DNA of 64,000 nucleotides from NCBI GenBank assembly GCA_041662605.1, contig JBAZSD010000010.1, positions 1 through 64,000 of the forward strand. The letters run 5' to 3'. Under the pieces are notes generated by a model, which saw only the letters and a program-made list of their open reading frames with translations, was not told the origin of the DNA and searched no databases. This document shows positions 63,413 to 64,000 of the stretch, in pieces. The stretch comes from Desulfomonilaceae bacterium. Lineage in GTDB: Bacteria > Desulfobacterota > Desulfomonilia > Desulfomonilales > Desulfomonilaceae. The position numbers and the translations under genes are program-made. Every line of letters begins with the position of its first letter. Positions within the stretch are counted from its first letter, which is position 1.

Positions 63413-64000
63413 GTGGGCTGGATACTCGCTTCAATCTACTTTTTGGTGGCTATCAGTCCCCTTTTAACTGTAGCCGCGCTCCGGATGAAAGGCGAAATGT
63501 CGCTCATGCATGAGACCGGCACTAGCCTCGCTTTCGCCGCTTACGGCGTCATAGCTCTTCAAGCTGTCCTCACCGCTCGCTGGAAGTGGATTGAAAGACC
63601 TTTCGGTTTGGACATCGTTTCGAGATTCCACAAGTACATGGGCGTCCTTGCTCTGGGGCTTCTTCTTGCCCATCCTCCACTGATGGCCTACGGTGGCGCA
63701 GGATTGGAATTGCTGTACAGTCTGAACCTGCCTTGGTACGTGTTACTGGGCAAAGCTCTGCTCCTATTACTATTTGTACATGTGTTATTCAGTCTCTTGC
63801 GACAGCGTCTTGGCGTAAACTTTGAAAAGTGGCGCCGGATCCACAACGTACTGGCCGTAATCATCATACCTGCAGCATTCGTCCATAGCCTCTCCGCAGG
63901 ATATGACAGCTGGCCGACCCCTATTAGGATTCTGTGGATCATCCTGCTTGGGCTGACAATATTTGCCTATGTTCATCACAAAGTGTTGACCCCAGGACGA
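63413..64000 (+). CDS. Ferric-reductase-like membrane protein (partial, cut at the right edge)
   Basis: The frame is open to the window end (196 codons, no stop). Five or six hydrophobic spans alternate with loops; FHKYMGVLALGLLLAHPP and WRRIHN..HS carry the paired histidines of the ferric reductase/NADPH oxidase b-heme core. The downstream FAD/NAD-binding part lies beyond 64000. GTG 63413 has GGGAGGG six bases upstream; an in-frame ATG is at 63398. Not listed as a closed frame because no stop is reached. Confidence 0.8.
   Translation, partial: MGWILASIYFLVAISPLLTVAALRMKGEMSLMHETGTSLAFAAYGVIALQAVLTARWKWIERPFGLDIVSRFHKYMGVLALGLLLAHPPLMAYGGAGLELLYSLNLPWYVLLGKALLLLLFVHVLFSLLRQRLGVNFEKWRRIHNVLAVIIIPAAFVHSLSAGYDSWPTPIRILWIILLGLTIFAYVHHKVLTPGR

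Noticed and set aside
1..64000. CRISPR array
   Set aside because: No regularly spaced repeats of suitable length were seen; the only short periodic repeat is the AATAGTG array.

Overview
The window looks like a chromosomal segment of a strictly anaerobic Desulfobacterota (old Deltaproteobacteria) genome. A Desulfomonile- or Syntrophobacter-like relative is my best guess. The clues are a stand-alone FMN-binding glutamate-synthase-like enzyme with an N-terminal Cys cluster, an in-frame-TGA selenoprotein, a ferredoxin-type 4Fe-4S protein, an SSS symporter with a tiny accessory protein, an adenosylhomocysteinase/SAM-synthetase pair, and many GTG/TTG starts. Base composition is roughly balanced. 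No taxonomic marker such as rRNA is present, so this is inference.

Layout. 1-8.4 kb: an AAA ATPase, a secreted Cys-repeat protein, a receiver-GGDEF protein, metK-ahcY (SAM synthesis and SAH removal) with a palindrome over the putative metK -35 box, an ecfT-like transporter subunit, queF, a GNAT and a thioesterase. 8.6-16.6 kb: the FMN/glutamate-synthase-like enzyme, then two GNAT acetyltransferases, a cNMP-CBS-DUF294 protein, a DnaQ-like exonuclease, a small lipoprotein and a convergent SSS symporter with its small subunit. The last group resembles acetate-uptake/Acs-control loci. 17.3-23.8 kb: a sugar-binding-cupin fusion, a PhoU-like protein, an MDR dehydrogenase, aminopeptidase N and a UxxC thioredoxin-like selenoprotein (TGA at 23281, plausible bacterial SECIS just downstream). 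23.9-30 kb: a KaiC-like/XRE/cupin regulator followed by an aminotransferase, GT2, cupin, two methyltransferases and an exonuclease-like protein, which looks like a small surface-glycan or modified-sugar cluster. 30-37 kb: a secreted flavin amine oxidase, CopA/CopZ, a Bax-inhibitor protein and a histidine kinase/response-regulator pair.

A tRNA-Val(CAC) gene at 37116-37190 is the insertion site of a genomic island. Its 3' 49 bases, plus one, are repeated exactly at 47022-47071. The roughly 9.9 kb between the copies carries an IS200 relic, degenerate DNA, a BaeSR-like two-component system, a Spy-like protein with tandem Pro/Gly repeats, and a MacAB-type tripartite efflux set split into four genes. 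An integrase relic lies just outside the second repeat, so the site has probably been used more than once.

47-64 kb is mosaic: a DUF3795 protein, a secreted cyclase, an amino-acid permease pseudogene with two lesions, an FkbM methyltransferase, a DJ-1/PfpI protein, an M50-like membrane peptidase, an HTH/4Fe-4S protein, DUF4331, a broken transposase, two aldo/keto reductases, a methyltransferase and the start of a ferric-reductase-like membrane protein cut by the window edge. No rRNA or CRISPR array was seen.
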